From: Clostridiales bacterium
GTDB taxonomy: Bacteria > Bacillota > Clostridia > Oscillospirales > Acutalibacteraceae
NCBI GenBank assembly: GCA_019422525.1
Contig: JAHZDE010000001.1
Span: 124,001 to 188,000 of the forward strand
Reading direction: 5' to 3'
DNA length: 64,000 bases
Shown here: in pieces, positions 16,926 through 23,507 of the stretch
Position numbering within the stretch: the first letter of the stretch is position 1
Layout: each line of letters opens with the position of its first letter
Made by a program: the position numbers and the translations under genes
The notes under the pieces: generated by a model
Databases searched by the model: none
Told to the model about the DNA's origin: nothing
The model's input: the letters and a program-made list of their open reading frames with translations, nothing else

Positions 16926-16945
16926 GCCAGAAAGGAGAATGACAC

Positions 16946-17575
16946 ATGAAACCGTTATTTAAATCGAAAATTTCGTTGTGGGCATCCGTTCTGGCACTGG
17001 TGGTGGTGATTGGCGTAGGCGCAACCCTGGCGCTCATGTCCTCCCCCAGTAACGCGGTGACCAACAGCTTTACGGCTGCCGACATCGATACGGAAATTGA
17101 GGAAGTGCTCACGAATGGCGACAAGCAGGTGTCCATTAAAAACTATGGCCCCTCCGATGCCTATGTCCGTGCCAGAATCATGGTTTCCGGCGTGAACCCC
17201 GAGAATGTGGAGATTGTGGCATCTGAAGCAGAAATTGGAACTCCCGCTGCCGATAAGGTTTATCTGGTGATGCAGAACAACGGCAATGAGAATGGTAAAT
17301 GGACAAAGGAAGTTGCTAACAGTAACGATACCTATTCCGACGACTTCTACTATTATCTCGGCGTGCTGGGAGCAGGCGACTCTTCCGAAAACCTGCTGGA
17401 CAAAGTGGTGCTGGGAAGCAACCTGCAAGGCGATGATTTCCTCAAAAACTTCTCTGTGACCATCTATCATGAGAGCGTGCTGGCTATCAACAAGCCCGAC
17501 GAGGTTACTGTCAACACCGTAAAGGATGCTTTTGAAGCCGCAGCACTTTCCACAGCAACAACACCTACCCCCTAA
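16946..17575 (+). CDS. SipW-dependent TasA/CalY-like fibre protein 1
   Basis: 209 residues. The N-terminus is a SipW-type signal: basic start, helix, then GVGATLALMSSPSNAVTNSFTA (22-43), the motif shared by TasA, CalY/camelysin and relatives. The mature part is beta-rich and acidic, with the YVRAR-type strand common in this fold. GGAG lies eight bases before the ATG, 20 bases after the adhesin stop, so it is in the same operon. The adjacent SipW-like peptidase is the expected processing enzyme. Likely a subunit of an extracellular fibre; major or minor role unknown. Confidence 0.85.
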   Translation: MKPLFKSKISLWASVLALVVVIGVGATLALMSSPSNAVTNSFTAADIDTEIEEVLTNGDKQVSIKNYGPSDAYVRARIMVSGVNPENVEIVASEAEIGTPAADKVYLVMQNNGNENGKWTKEVANSNDTYSDDFYYYLGVLGAGDSSENLLDKVVLGSNLQGDDFLKNFSVTIYHESVLAINKPDEVTVNTVKDAFEAAALSTATTPTP

Positions 17576-17590
17576 GGAGTACATACCCCA

Positions 17591-18112
17591 ATGCTTCGTA
17601 GAATTTGTAATATTATTTCCGCTTTATTGGCCGTTGTATTGCTGGCCCTGGCCTCCGTGCTCATTATCCCCTACTTTATGGGGTACACCGAGCTGGCCGT
17701 TCTCACCGGCAGTATGCAGCCCACCCTCCCCGTGGGAACCCTGATTTATGTCAAGGAGACCGACCCGGCACAGCTGGATGTCGGCGACGTGGTTACCTAC
17801 CGGCTGGACGGTGATACCATGGTCACCCACCGGGTGATTGAGATTGACCCCGAGGCACAAACCCTGATTACCCAGGGCGACGCCAACGAGGACCCTGATG
17901 GCGAAATTACCTTTGACCGCATTGTTGGCAAAATGGATTTCTCCATCCCCTATCTGGGCTATATCAGCATGAATATCCGCACCCCAATGGGGATTGTCAG
18001 TATCTGCGGCGTGCTGGTGGTCATCATCCTTCTCACCTTTATTCCTGAAATTTTCTCGAAGGACGAGGAAGAGGAGAAAAAGGATAAGCCCGCCGAAGAA
18101 AAAACCGAATAA
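17591..18112 (+). CDS. sipW: SipW-type signal peptidase I, first copy
   Basis: 173 residues with an N-terminal membrane helix, the catalytic serine in TGSMQPTLPVG (S41), and THRVI with H80 where ordinary bacterial signal peptidases have lysine: the Ser-His (ER-type) dyad of SipW. A second membrane segment near 130-155 is followed by a Lys/Glu-rich tail. SipW cleaves only special substrates such as TasA, and such substrates flank it on both sides. AGGAG is 11 bases before the start and the gap to the previous gene is 15 bases. Not the housekeeping LepB. Confidence 0.93.
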   Translation: MLRRICNIISALLAVVLLALASVLIIPYFMGYTELAVLTGSMQPTLPVGTLIYVKETDPAQLDVGDVVTYRLDGDTMVTHRVIEIDPEAQTLITQGDANEDPDGEITFDRIVGKMDFSIPYLGYISMNIRTPMGIVSICGVLVVIILLTFIPEIFSKDEEEEKKDKPAEEKTE

Positions 18113-18124
18113 ACTGGTACCCTT

Positions 18125-18140
18125 AGCGGCAAGAGCCGCT
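18125..18140 (+). other. Intercistronic hairpin 1 in the fibre operon
   Basis: AGCGGC / GCCGCT, a 6-bp GC-rich stem with AAGA loop, directly after the signal peptidase stop and without a T-run. It may be an mRNA processing or stability element before the next fibre gene. Confidence 0.55.
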
Positions 18141-18180
18141 GCAAATACAAAAATAATTTTATTGAAGGAGCGAACAAAAC

Positions 18181-18873
18181 ATGAAGAAGAACAAGATTAT
18201 GCTGTCTGTCATTTCCGGCCTTCTGGTTGCGGCTGTTGCCGTTGGCGGAACTCTGGCATACCTGAGCGACAAGTCCAACGAAGTGACCAACACCTTTAAC
18301 GTAGGCACTGGCTATATCAATGATGGTGAGCATCAGGGCCTGTGGCTGGACGAAGCAAAATATGACGGTACTGAAAGCGAGCGCACTGAAAGCGGTAACG
18401 AATACGGTGAATTGCTGCCTGGTTCTGTTGTAGTAAAGGATCCTACCTTCCATATGACGGGTGGTTCTGTTAAGAGCTATGTTATTGCAAAGGTCGCCGG
18501 TGTGGATGCAGCTGAGGATGTAGGTTACATTTTCAAAAATGCTGATGAGGAAGTCGGATTTAATGGCGAATGGGTAAAGGTTGCCAATACTGATGGAACC
18601 AAGGAAAATCTTGCAGATACCAAGGATGGCTATTACATTTACAGCGATGCTGAAACCAGCACCCCCGTTATTGTTGATGCAACCGCAGTTGAGAAGGGCA
18701 GCAATCTCGATTTGACTGAGATGTTCAACACTGTTGAGCTGAATGGTACACTGACCGACATCTCCTCCATTGAGATGCAGACTGTTAAGGTTCAGGGCGT
18801 TGCTGTACAGGCTGATAACAACAGCCCCGATGGTGCTTTGGAAGTAGCTGTTGATTTGGATTGGAACGTCTAA
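18181..18873 (+). CDS. SipW-dependent TasA/CalY-like fibre protein 2
   Basis: 230 residues. The signal is a textbook SipW type: VGGTLAYLSDKSNEVTNTF (21-39). The mature protein is acidic and beta-rich, with a PGSVVVKDP strand typical of the TasA fold (a PG(D/S)xxxK-type turn, also seen in protein 4). GAAGGAG precedes the ATG. A 68-base gap containing a small hairpin separates it from the peptidase gene. It is more similar in layout to protein 3 (both have KDPT and GYYIY segments), suggesting duplication. Predicted to be exported and assembled into a fibre. Confidence 0.87.
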   Translation: MKKNKIMLSVISGLLVAAVAVGGTLAYLSDKSNEVTNTFNVGTGYINDGEHQGLWLDEAKYDGTESERTESGNEYGELLPGSVVVKDPTFHMTGGSVKSYVIAKVAGVDAAEDVGYIFKNADEEVGFNGEWVKVANTDGTKENLADTKDGYYIYSDAETSTPVIVDATAVEKGSNLDLTEMFNTVELNGTLTDISSIEMQTVKVQGVAVQADNNSPDGALEVAVDLDWNV

Positions 18874-18891
18874 TTTTCCACTTGTCAATCA

Positions 18892-18933
18892 CTTTCCCGC
18901 GCTGGTTATGGTGCGCATAGCAGTGCGAGAAAG
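18892..18933 (+). other. Intercistronic hairpin 2 in the fibre operon
   Basis: CTTTCcCGCgCTG pairs with CAGtGCGaGAAAG (18892-18904 with 18921-18933): 12 pairs including one G-T, one mismatch. No T-run follows, so readthrough is expected. It separates fibre genes 2 and 3. Confidence 0.6.
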
Positions 18934-18977
18934 ATAAACCCGAAAACATAATTTTTAAAAGAAAGAGGTAATTTTCC

Positions 18978-19676
18978 ATGACAAAGAAGAGATTTGCTAC
19001 TATGGCAACCTGCATCGCACTGGTCGGCGCTGTCGCTGTTGGCGGCACTCTGGCTTTGCTCCACTCTGAGTCCAACGCTGTTAAGAACACCTTTGCAGTT
19101 GGTGAGGGATACACAGGTCAGGTTGTTACTCTGGACGAGGCCGCTGTTACTCAGCTGACCAATGGTAGCTATGTTGAAGATTCTGATGCTACCCCTGCTC
19201 GTGTTACTACCAATGATTATAACAAGCTGGTCAACGGCACCTCCATTCACAAGGATCCTACTGTTACCGTTGAGGCTAACACGGTTGATTCTTGGGTAGT
19301 TGCCTATATCGACAATGTCGATGAAATTTTCAGCACAAGCAAATTCCAGGCTGATAACGATAGTTGGTACAAGGTAACTAAGAGTGATAACAACTGGACA
19401 GTTGCTAATGCAGCAGTAGCTGATACACAAATTACTTCCGGTTATTACATCTATAAGGACGTTGTAACCAAGAGTGAATCTGATACGGTTTTGCCTGATC
19501 TGTTTGAGACCCTGAACGTTTCTTTTGCTGAGGCTCCTGATACTGTAACTGGCCTGAATGTTAAGGCAGGCGTTGTTCAGTACACTGCTGGTGAAGATGA
19601 TGCAACTCTTCTTGATCAGGCTGGTATTAATTCTATTATGAGCACTGTAGAAACTGCGCTTACTAATATGCAGTAA
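18978..19676 (+). CDS. SipW-dependent TasA/CalY-like fibre protein 3
   Basis: 232 residues with SipW-type signal VGGTLALLHSESNAVKNTFAVG (21-42; the usual Tyr-Leu-Thr-Asp is LLHS here). The mature part shares KDPTVT and SGYYIYKD segments with fibre protein 2, so the two are probably paralogues. AAAGAGG lies before the ATG. Part of the same plus-strand operon, after a 104-base gap with a hairpin. Likely a fibre subunit; its relative amount cannot be judged from sequence alone. Confidence 0.86.
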   Translation: MTKKRFATMATCIALVGAVAVGGTLALLHSESNAVKNTFAVGEGYTGQVVTLDEAAVTQLTNGSYVEDSDATPARVTTNDYNKLVNGTSIHKDPTVTVEANTVDSWVVAYIDNVDEIFSTSKFQADNDSWYKVTKSDNNWTVANAAVADTQITSGYYIYKDVVTKSESDTVLPDLFETLNVSFAEAPDTVTGLNVKAGVVQYTAGEDDATLLDQAGINSIMSTVETALTNMQ

Positions 19677-19709
19677 TTTATTATTTCGTTTTTTAAAGGA
19701 GTACATACC

Positions 19710-20369
19710 ATGAAAAAAAGAAACCTTCTGATTTCTATCTTGAGCCTGGCTCTGGTTTGCATCATCGGCGTAGGTGCAACGCTGGCTTACTTCACCGATA
19801 AGACCGAGACCAAGACCAACACCTTCACTACCGGCAATGTGGGCATCTCCCTCATTGATAAGACCGAGCCCGAAAACGGCGAAGTTGCTGGCGTACCCGG
19901 CGACGACGGCATCGCTTATGACAAGGTTATGCCCGGCGACGTGCTGAGCAAAATCGTTGGCGTAAACACCGACGCTGACTCCGCTGACGCTTATGTGGCT
20001 GTCCGTGTGGCTGTCACCGACGTAGTCGCTCCCAACGCTGTTTCCATCAGCACCGACGAAATCGCCGCTCAGATTAGCGACATCATCGCTTCCCGCGTAG
20101 ACGCTGACCTGTGGACTGCCAAGGATATGGGCAATGGCGACGTGGTCTACTACTTCAAGTCTGTTGTCCCCGCCGACACCCAGAACCTGATCCTGTTCAA
20201 CAACATCCCGGTTCCCGGCTCCGAGTGGAACAACGAGTATGCCGAGCTGTCCTTCAACGTTCGCGTTCAGGCTGCTGCTATCCAGGCTGACAACACCGAT
20301 CTCGACCTGTTCATGGGCATGGATTGGGAAAACCTGACCAACGAAGCAAGCGAGAACCCCGCTTTCTAA
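19710..20369 (+). CDS. SipW-dependent TasA-like fibre protein 4, probable major subunit
   Basis: 219 residues; SipW-type signal GVGATLAYFTDKTETKTNTF (20-39), the closest of the set to TasA itself. MPGDVLSKIVGV and the YVAVRVAV strand are typical of the TasA family fold. AAAGGAG lies before the ATG. Codon use is strongly skewed to C-ending codons (AAC, GAC, TTC, ATC) and CTG, like gapA in this window and unlike fibre genes 2 and 3, which suggests very high expression. I infer this is the main fibre subunit. Confidence 0.87.
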   Translation: MKKRNLLISILSLALVCIIGVGATLAYFTDKTETKTNTFTTGNVGISLIDKTEPENGEVAGVPGDDGIAYDKVMPGDVLSKIVGVNTDADSADAYVAVRVAVTDVVAPNAVSISTDEIAAQISDIIASRVDADLWTAKDMGNGDVVYYFKSVVPADTQNLILFNNIPVPGSEWNNEYAELSFNVRVQAAAIQADNTDLDLFMGMDWENLTNEASENPAF

Positions 20370-20434
20370 TCAAAGTTTCAAGGGTTTCATGGTAAGATTC
20401 TTTTATCCCGTGTAAAATGAATGGAGGGCGGCGT

Positions 20435-20929
20435 GTGAAAGCAAAAATCCTGAGTATCGCCGCGGCGGTTCTGATGATTGCCGTCATCCTCGTCGCCCTC
20501 CCTCTTACCATTCCTAAATTGTTTGGCATCCATATTTTTAACCTCATCACCCCCAGTATGGAGCCTGCCATGCCGGTAGGCAGCGCCGTTTATGTGGCGT
20601 CTTGTTCGCCCGAAAGCCTTTTGCCGGGGGATGTGGTCGCATATTATCCGGGCGATGAATCCGATGTGGTGCAGACCCACCGCATCACACAAAATGATAC
20701 CCAATTACAACAGCTGATCACCAAAGGTGATGCCAATGCCGAAACGGATGCGGCCCCTGTGCCGTATGACCGTGTTGCCGGTAAAGTGGTGTTCAGTATC
20801 CCAATACTGGGCTCTCTTGCCGAGGCATTGCACTCAGGCGGCGGAATCGCGGTTTGCATAGCAATATTTGCCATGGCATTTATTCTATGGACACTTGCAG
20901 ACAAGATAAAGAAGGAGAGTTTCAAGTGA
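20435..20929 (+). CDS. sipW: SipW-type signal peptidase I, second copy
   Basis: 164 residues from GTG 20435 (GGAGGG seven bases upstream). It has an N-terminal membrane helix, catalytic serine S41 in TPSMEPAMPVG, and H82 in QTHRI (Ser-His dyad), so it is again SipW-like rather than LepB-like. A C-terminal helix lies near 135-155. It differs clearly from the first copy. It overlaps the next gene by four bases (GTGA), so its translation is coupled to fibre protein 5. Two dedicated peptidases in one locus suggest separate substrate sets. Confidence 0.92.
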   Translation: MKAKILSIAAAVLMIAVILVALPLTIPKLFGIHIFNLITPSMEPAMPVGSAVYVASCSPESLLPGDVVAYYPGDESDVVQTHRITQNDTQLQQLITKGDANAETDAAPVPYDRVAGKVVFSIPILGSLAEALHSGGGIAVCIAIFAMAFILWTLADKIKKESFK

Positions 20930-21606
20930 ATAAGAGATTTTTGCTTATGGGCGCGGCGGCCGTTCTGGTTGTGGCTACTGTAGTAGGTAGTGCGCTGGGT
21001 GCAGGACAGGCAAGCAGCAAAGAACCGGTGGTAGCCGATTTGAAGGCCGCTGATTTTTCTATTGAGTGGAGTGACCGTCAGGAAACCAGCGAAACGGTTC
21101 CGGTCACGCTGGATACTTCCCGGGTAATGCCCGGCGATGTAATCGAATTAACCGATTCCCAGGGAAATCCCGGAATCTATAACGTTGACAACACCGGCTC
21201 CGCGGGTGCCTATATCCGCGTAACCGTCAAATCATATTGGGCCGATTTGGAAGGGAACCTTCTTGAAGAGCTGGACCCCGCCGCCTTTACCCTGACTGCC
21301 AACAGCGAGGACTGGATTAACGCCGGCCCGGTGGTGGATGAGAACGGTGAAAACGCTGGCGTTGTGTTCTACTACAAGAACCCTGTTGCAGCCGGTCAGA
21401 GCACCGATGAGCTGCTCCAGACACTGGCCATCAGCGCCGATATCGACAATAGCTATACCAACAAGAAGATTGTTCTCGAAGCCGTTGCCGAAGGCGTACA
21501 GTTCGCCGGAAGTCAGTATAACGATTTGAACGCTGCCGGAATTGAATTCGAGTGGGGCGTCAACGCTACCCTCGCAGACGATGGCAGCATCGAGTCCGTA
21601 CAGTAA
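20926..21606 (+). CDS. Secreted TasA-fold-like protein 5
   Basis: 226 residues from GTG 20926, overlapping the upstream peptidase stop; AAGGAGA lies seven bases upstream. The N-terminal helix ends VVGSALGAGQASS instead of the usual GTLAYxTD, so the SipW motif is degenerate. The mature part has MPGDVIEL and AYIRVTVKSYW strands like the TasA family. Translational coupling to the second peptidase suggests that peptidase is specialised for it. Possibly a minor, nucleating or linking subunit. Confidence 0.8.
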   Translation: MNKRFLLMGAAAVLVVATVVGSALGAGQASSKEPVVADLKAADFSIEWSDRQETSETVPVTLDTSRVMPGDVIELTDSQGNPGIYNVDNTGSAGAYIRVTVKSYWADLEGNLLEELDPAAFTLTANSEDWINAGPVVDENGENAGVVFYYKNPVAAGQSTDELLQTLAISADIDNSYTNKKIVLEAVAEGVQFAGSQYNDLNAAGIEFEWGVNATLADDGSIESVQ

Positions 21607-21629
21607 CGGGGAAAGGCAGGTAATAACAA

Positions 21630-22304
21630 ATGGCTAAACGTATTTTTTCCCTGATGCTTGCGCTGGCAGCCGTTTTCTCCATGACCTTGGTGTGCGCTGC
21701 TGCCGAACCTTCTACCGTTGTGGAGTATGACGGCAGCAATATTACCTACACCAACGACGGCAAAATGACCGGGTTCGAAAATATGCTTCCCGGCGTCCCC
21801 TATGAGGGAACCATCCAGTTAAAGAATGTTGGCACCAAAGACGCCAATTTCTATATGGATACCGAAGTTATCAGCACCCTCCTGGGCGTTGATAATGTCA
21901 AGGATACCAGCTATGTGGTGTCCCTGTCTGTAGGTGACAATGTCCTGGTAGGCTATGATGCCGAAAGCGATACCGTAACCGGTACCGTTGTGGGCGGCGA
22001 AGGTACCACCGGCTTGGAAGAGCTGAACAAAACCCTTCCCGAGTATCCCCTGGTAGCCACCCTCAAGCCCGGCGAGACCGCTGACGTAGTGCTGAAAATC
22101 CAGCCCGACGCCGAGCAGACAGATAACGCCTATATTTCCAGCCTGGGCCGTGTGGAGTTCCGCTTCAAAGTGAGTGATGTACCCGACGAAAGCGTGGTAA
22201 CCGGTGATGATTACATCATGTACATTGCCATCGCTGTTATCGCCGTAGGCCTTATCCTCTTCTTCGTATTGGGACGCCGCAAAAAGGAGCAGACGGAAGG
22301 CTAA
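21630..22304 (+). CDS. Surface protein with sortase-like C-terminal tail, putative fibre anchor
   Basis: 224 residues. A standard signal peptide ends VCAAA (about 25). A beta-rich domain with MLPGVPYEGTI and LKPGETADVVL resembles the TasA-family fold. The tail has SVVTGD at 188-193, a hydrophobic helix (about 195-215) and RRKK, i.e. a cell-wall sorting layout with a variant motif. It is the only protein of the locus with such a tail and lies immediately upstream of the sortase B gene, so it is the obvious sortase substrate and could hold the fibre base in the wall. It could instead simply stay in the membrane. Confidence 0.82.
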   Translation: MAKRIFSLMLALAAVFSMTLVCAAAEPSTVVEYDGSNITYTNDGKMTGFENMLPGVPYEGTIQLKNVGTKDANFYMDTEVISTLLGVDNVKDTSYVVSLSVGDNVLVGYDAESDTVTGTVVGGEGTTGLEELNKTLPEYPLVATLKPGETADVVLKIQPDAEQTDNAYISSLGRVEFRFKVSDVPDESVVTGDDYIMYIAIAVIAVGLILFFVLGRRKKEQTEG

Positions 22305-22336
22305 TCGAATTCCATAACCGAACACAGATTTTTCAT

Positions 22337-22368
22337 GGCCGCTGGGCAATTTTCCAGCGGCCTGTTTG
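22337..22368 (+). terminator. Terminator after the fibre genes
   Basis: A 9-bp perfect stem GGCCGCTGG / CCAGCGGCC (22337-22345 with 22354-22362) followed by TGTTTGTG. The T-run is imperfect, so termination may be partial. Confidence 0.7.
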
Positions 22369-22373
22369 TGCTA

Positions 22374-22406
22374 TTAACCGAGGTTTAACCGGGGCACACT
22401 AAGGAT
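22374..22406 (+). promoter_or_regulatory. SARP-like direct repeat and candidate promoter of the sortase gene
   Basis: TTAACCG occurs at 22374-22380 and again at 22385-22391: identical heptamers, 4-bp gap, 11-bp pitch. Nine bases after the second repeat lies AAGGAT (22401-22406), a poor -10. The same TTAACCG heptamer sits in the array upstream of the adhesin gene. Confidence 0.5.
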
Positions 22407-22466
22407 ACCATTTTTAGCGTCTAAACGCAATAGAGGGAAAAAATTACCAAATCGCGGAGGTACCTT

Positions 22467-23246
22467 ATGCAGAAGAAAGAGAAACCCAAGCGCAGCCTGC
22501 CGGTCAGAATTCTTCGCGGCGCTATCCTGATTGTGGTGCTGGCTGCCGCAGTCATACTGGTCATGCGCCTGCTGGAATACAAACAGGGCGCCGACGTATA
22601 CGGGCAGCTTCGCCTGGAAATGGGCATAGAGGGTACTTCCTCTTCTTCCTTATCCCAGGGGGAGGAGCAGGGTGAACCGCCGCTGCTGAATATTGATTTT
22701 GAGCGACTCTGGGCACAAAATGAAGAAGTGGTAGCTTGGCTGGAATTTCCGGCACTGAACCTCAGTTACCCTATTATGCACACGGATAACAATGACTACT
22801 ACCTCAGCCATCTTTGGAACGGACAGGAAAACAGTTCCGGCAGTATTTTCCTCGATGCCAATAACAAAAGCGTCGATGATTTATACACGGTGGTATACGG
22901 TCACAATATGCACGACGGCAGTATGTTTGGCCTGTTCAACCGCTATCTGGACGAGAATTTTTGCAAAGAGAATGGCGCATATTTTCGACTGTATACCCCG
23001 GATGGTGTTTGGCGGTACGACATTTTTACAGTGGCAGAAGTGCCAAAAGACCACAAACTTTATACAGTAGGTTATATGCAAGGAAAATTATACAATGATT
23101 TTCTGGAAACCCTTGCCTCCTGTACCCTCTATGACACCGGCTACCATGTAGAGCCCGGTGATACTGTCATGACTCTCAGTACCTGTACAGCTCGGGACTC
23201 TGTGCGTCGTGTGTTGTGTGGAAGACGTGCTGAAAAGTTAAGATAA
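22467..23246 (+). CDS. srtB: Class B sortase
   Basis: 259 residues with an N-terminal membrane anchor (about 17-35), a short Ser/Glu-rich linker and a sortase B domain. Catalytic residues are visible: H146 in VYGHNMHDG, C240 in TLSTCTA and an arginine at 247/248 in RRVLCGR. Sortase B enzymes attach proteins to peptidoglycan cross-bridges or, in some species, polymerise pilins. The gene follows the only sorting-signal protein of the locus and has its own repeat-controlled promoter region. GGAGG lies before the ATG. Preferred sorting motif inferred to be SVVTG. Confidence 0.93.
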   Translation: MQKKEKPKRSLPVRILRGAILIVVLAAAVILVMRLLEYKQGADVYGQLRLEMGIEGTSSSSLSQGEEQGEPPLLNIDFERLWAQNEEVVAWLEFPALNLSYPIMHTDNNDYYLSHLWNGQENSSGSIFLDANNKSVDDLYTVVYGHNMHDGSMFGLFNRYLDENFCKENGAYFRLYTPDGVWRYDIFTVAEVPKDHKLYTVGYMQGKLYNDFLETLASCTLYDTGYHVEPGDTVMTLSTCTARDSVRRVLCGRRAEKLR

Positions 23247-23259
23247 ACAATATTGACAA

Positions 23260-23297
23260 CGGCTATGTTTTTATTAAAAGCATAGCCGCTTTCTTAT
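23260..23297 (+). terminator. Terminator of the sortase gene
   Basis: CGGCTATG / CATAGCCG (23260-23267 with 23281-23288), followed by CTTTCTTAT. Confidence 0.8.
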
Positions 23298-23414
23298 AAT
23301 TGTCAATACACGTTAACTATTACGTAAATTTACAGAATTTATTATATATACATTGCAATAATAGGCTTAAATATGAAAATTTCGTTTCTCCCATATTTTG
23401 TATGGATATCCCTA

Positions 23415-23443
23415 TTGACATATTGTTAAAAAAATAATATGAT
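23415..23443 (+). promoter_or_regulatory. SigmaA promoter of the SARP/BTAD regulator gene
   Basis: TTGACA, 17-base spacer, TATGAT, about 65 bases before the regulator start. This looks like a strong constitutive promoter without the repeat array. Confidence 0.82.
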
Positions 23444-23507
23444 GAATATAATTAACTTCATTGGTTTACCATAATTCTGACTTGGGGTTATATGAGGAGG
23501 TGTTTTG

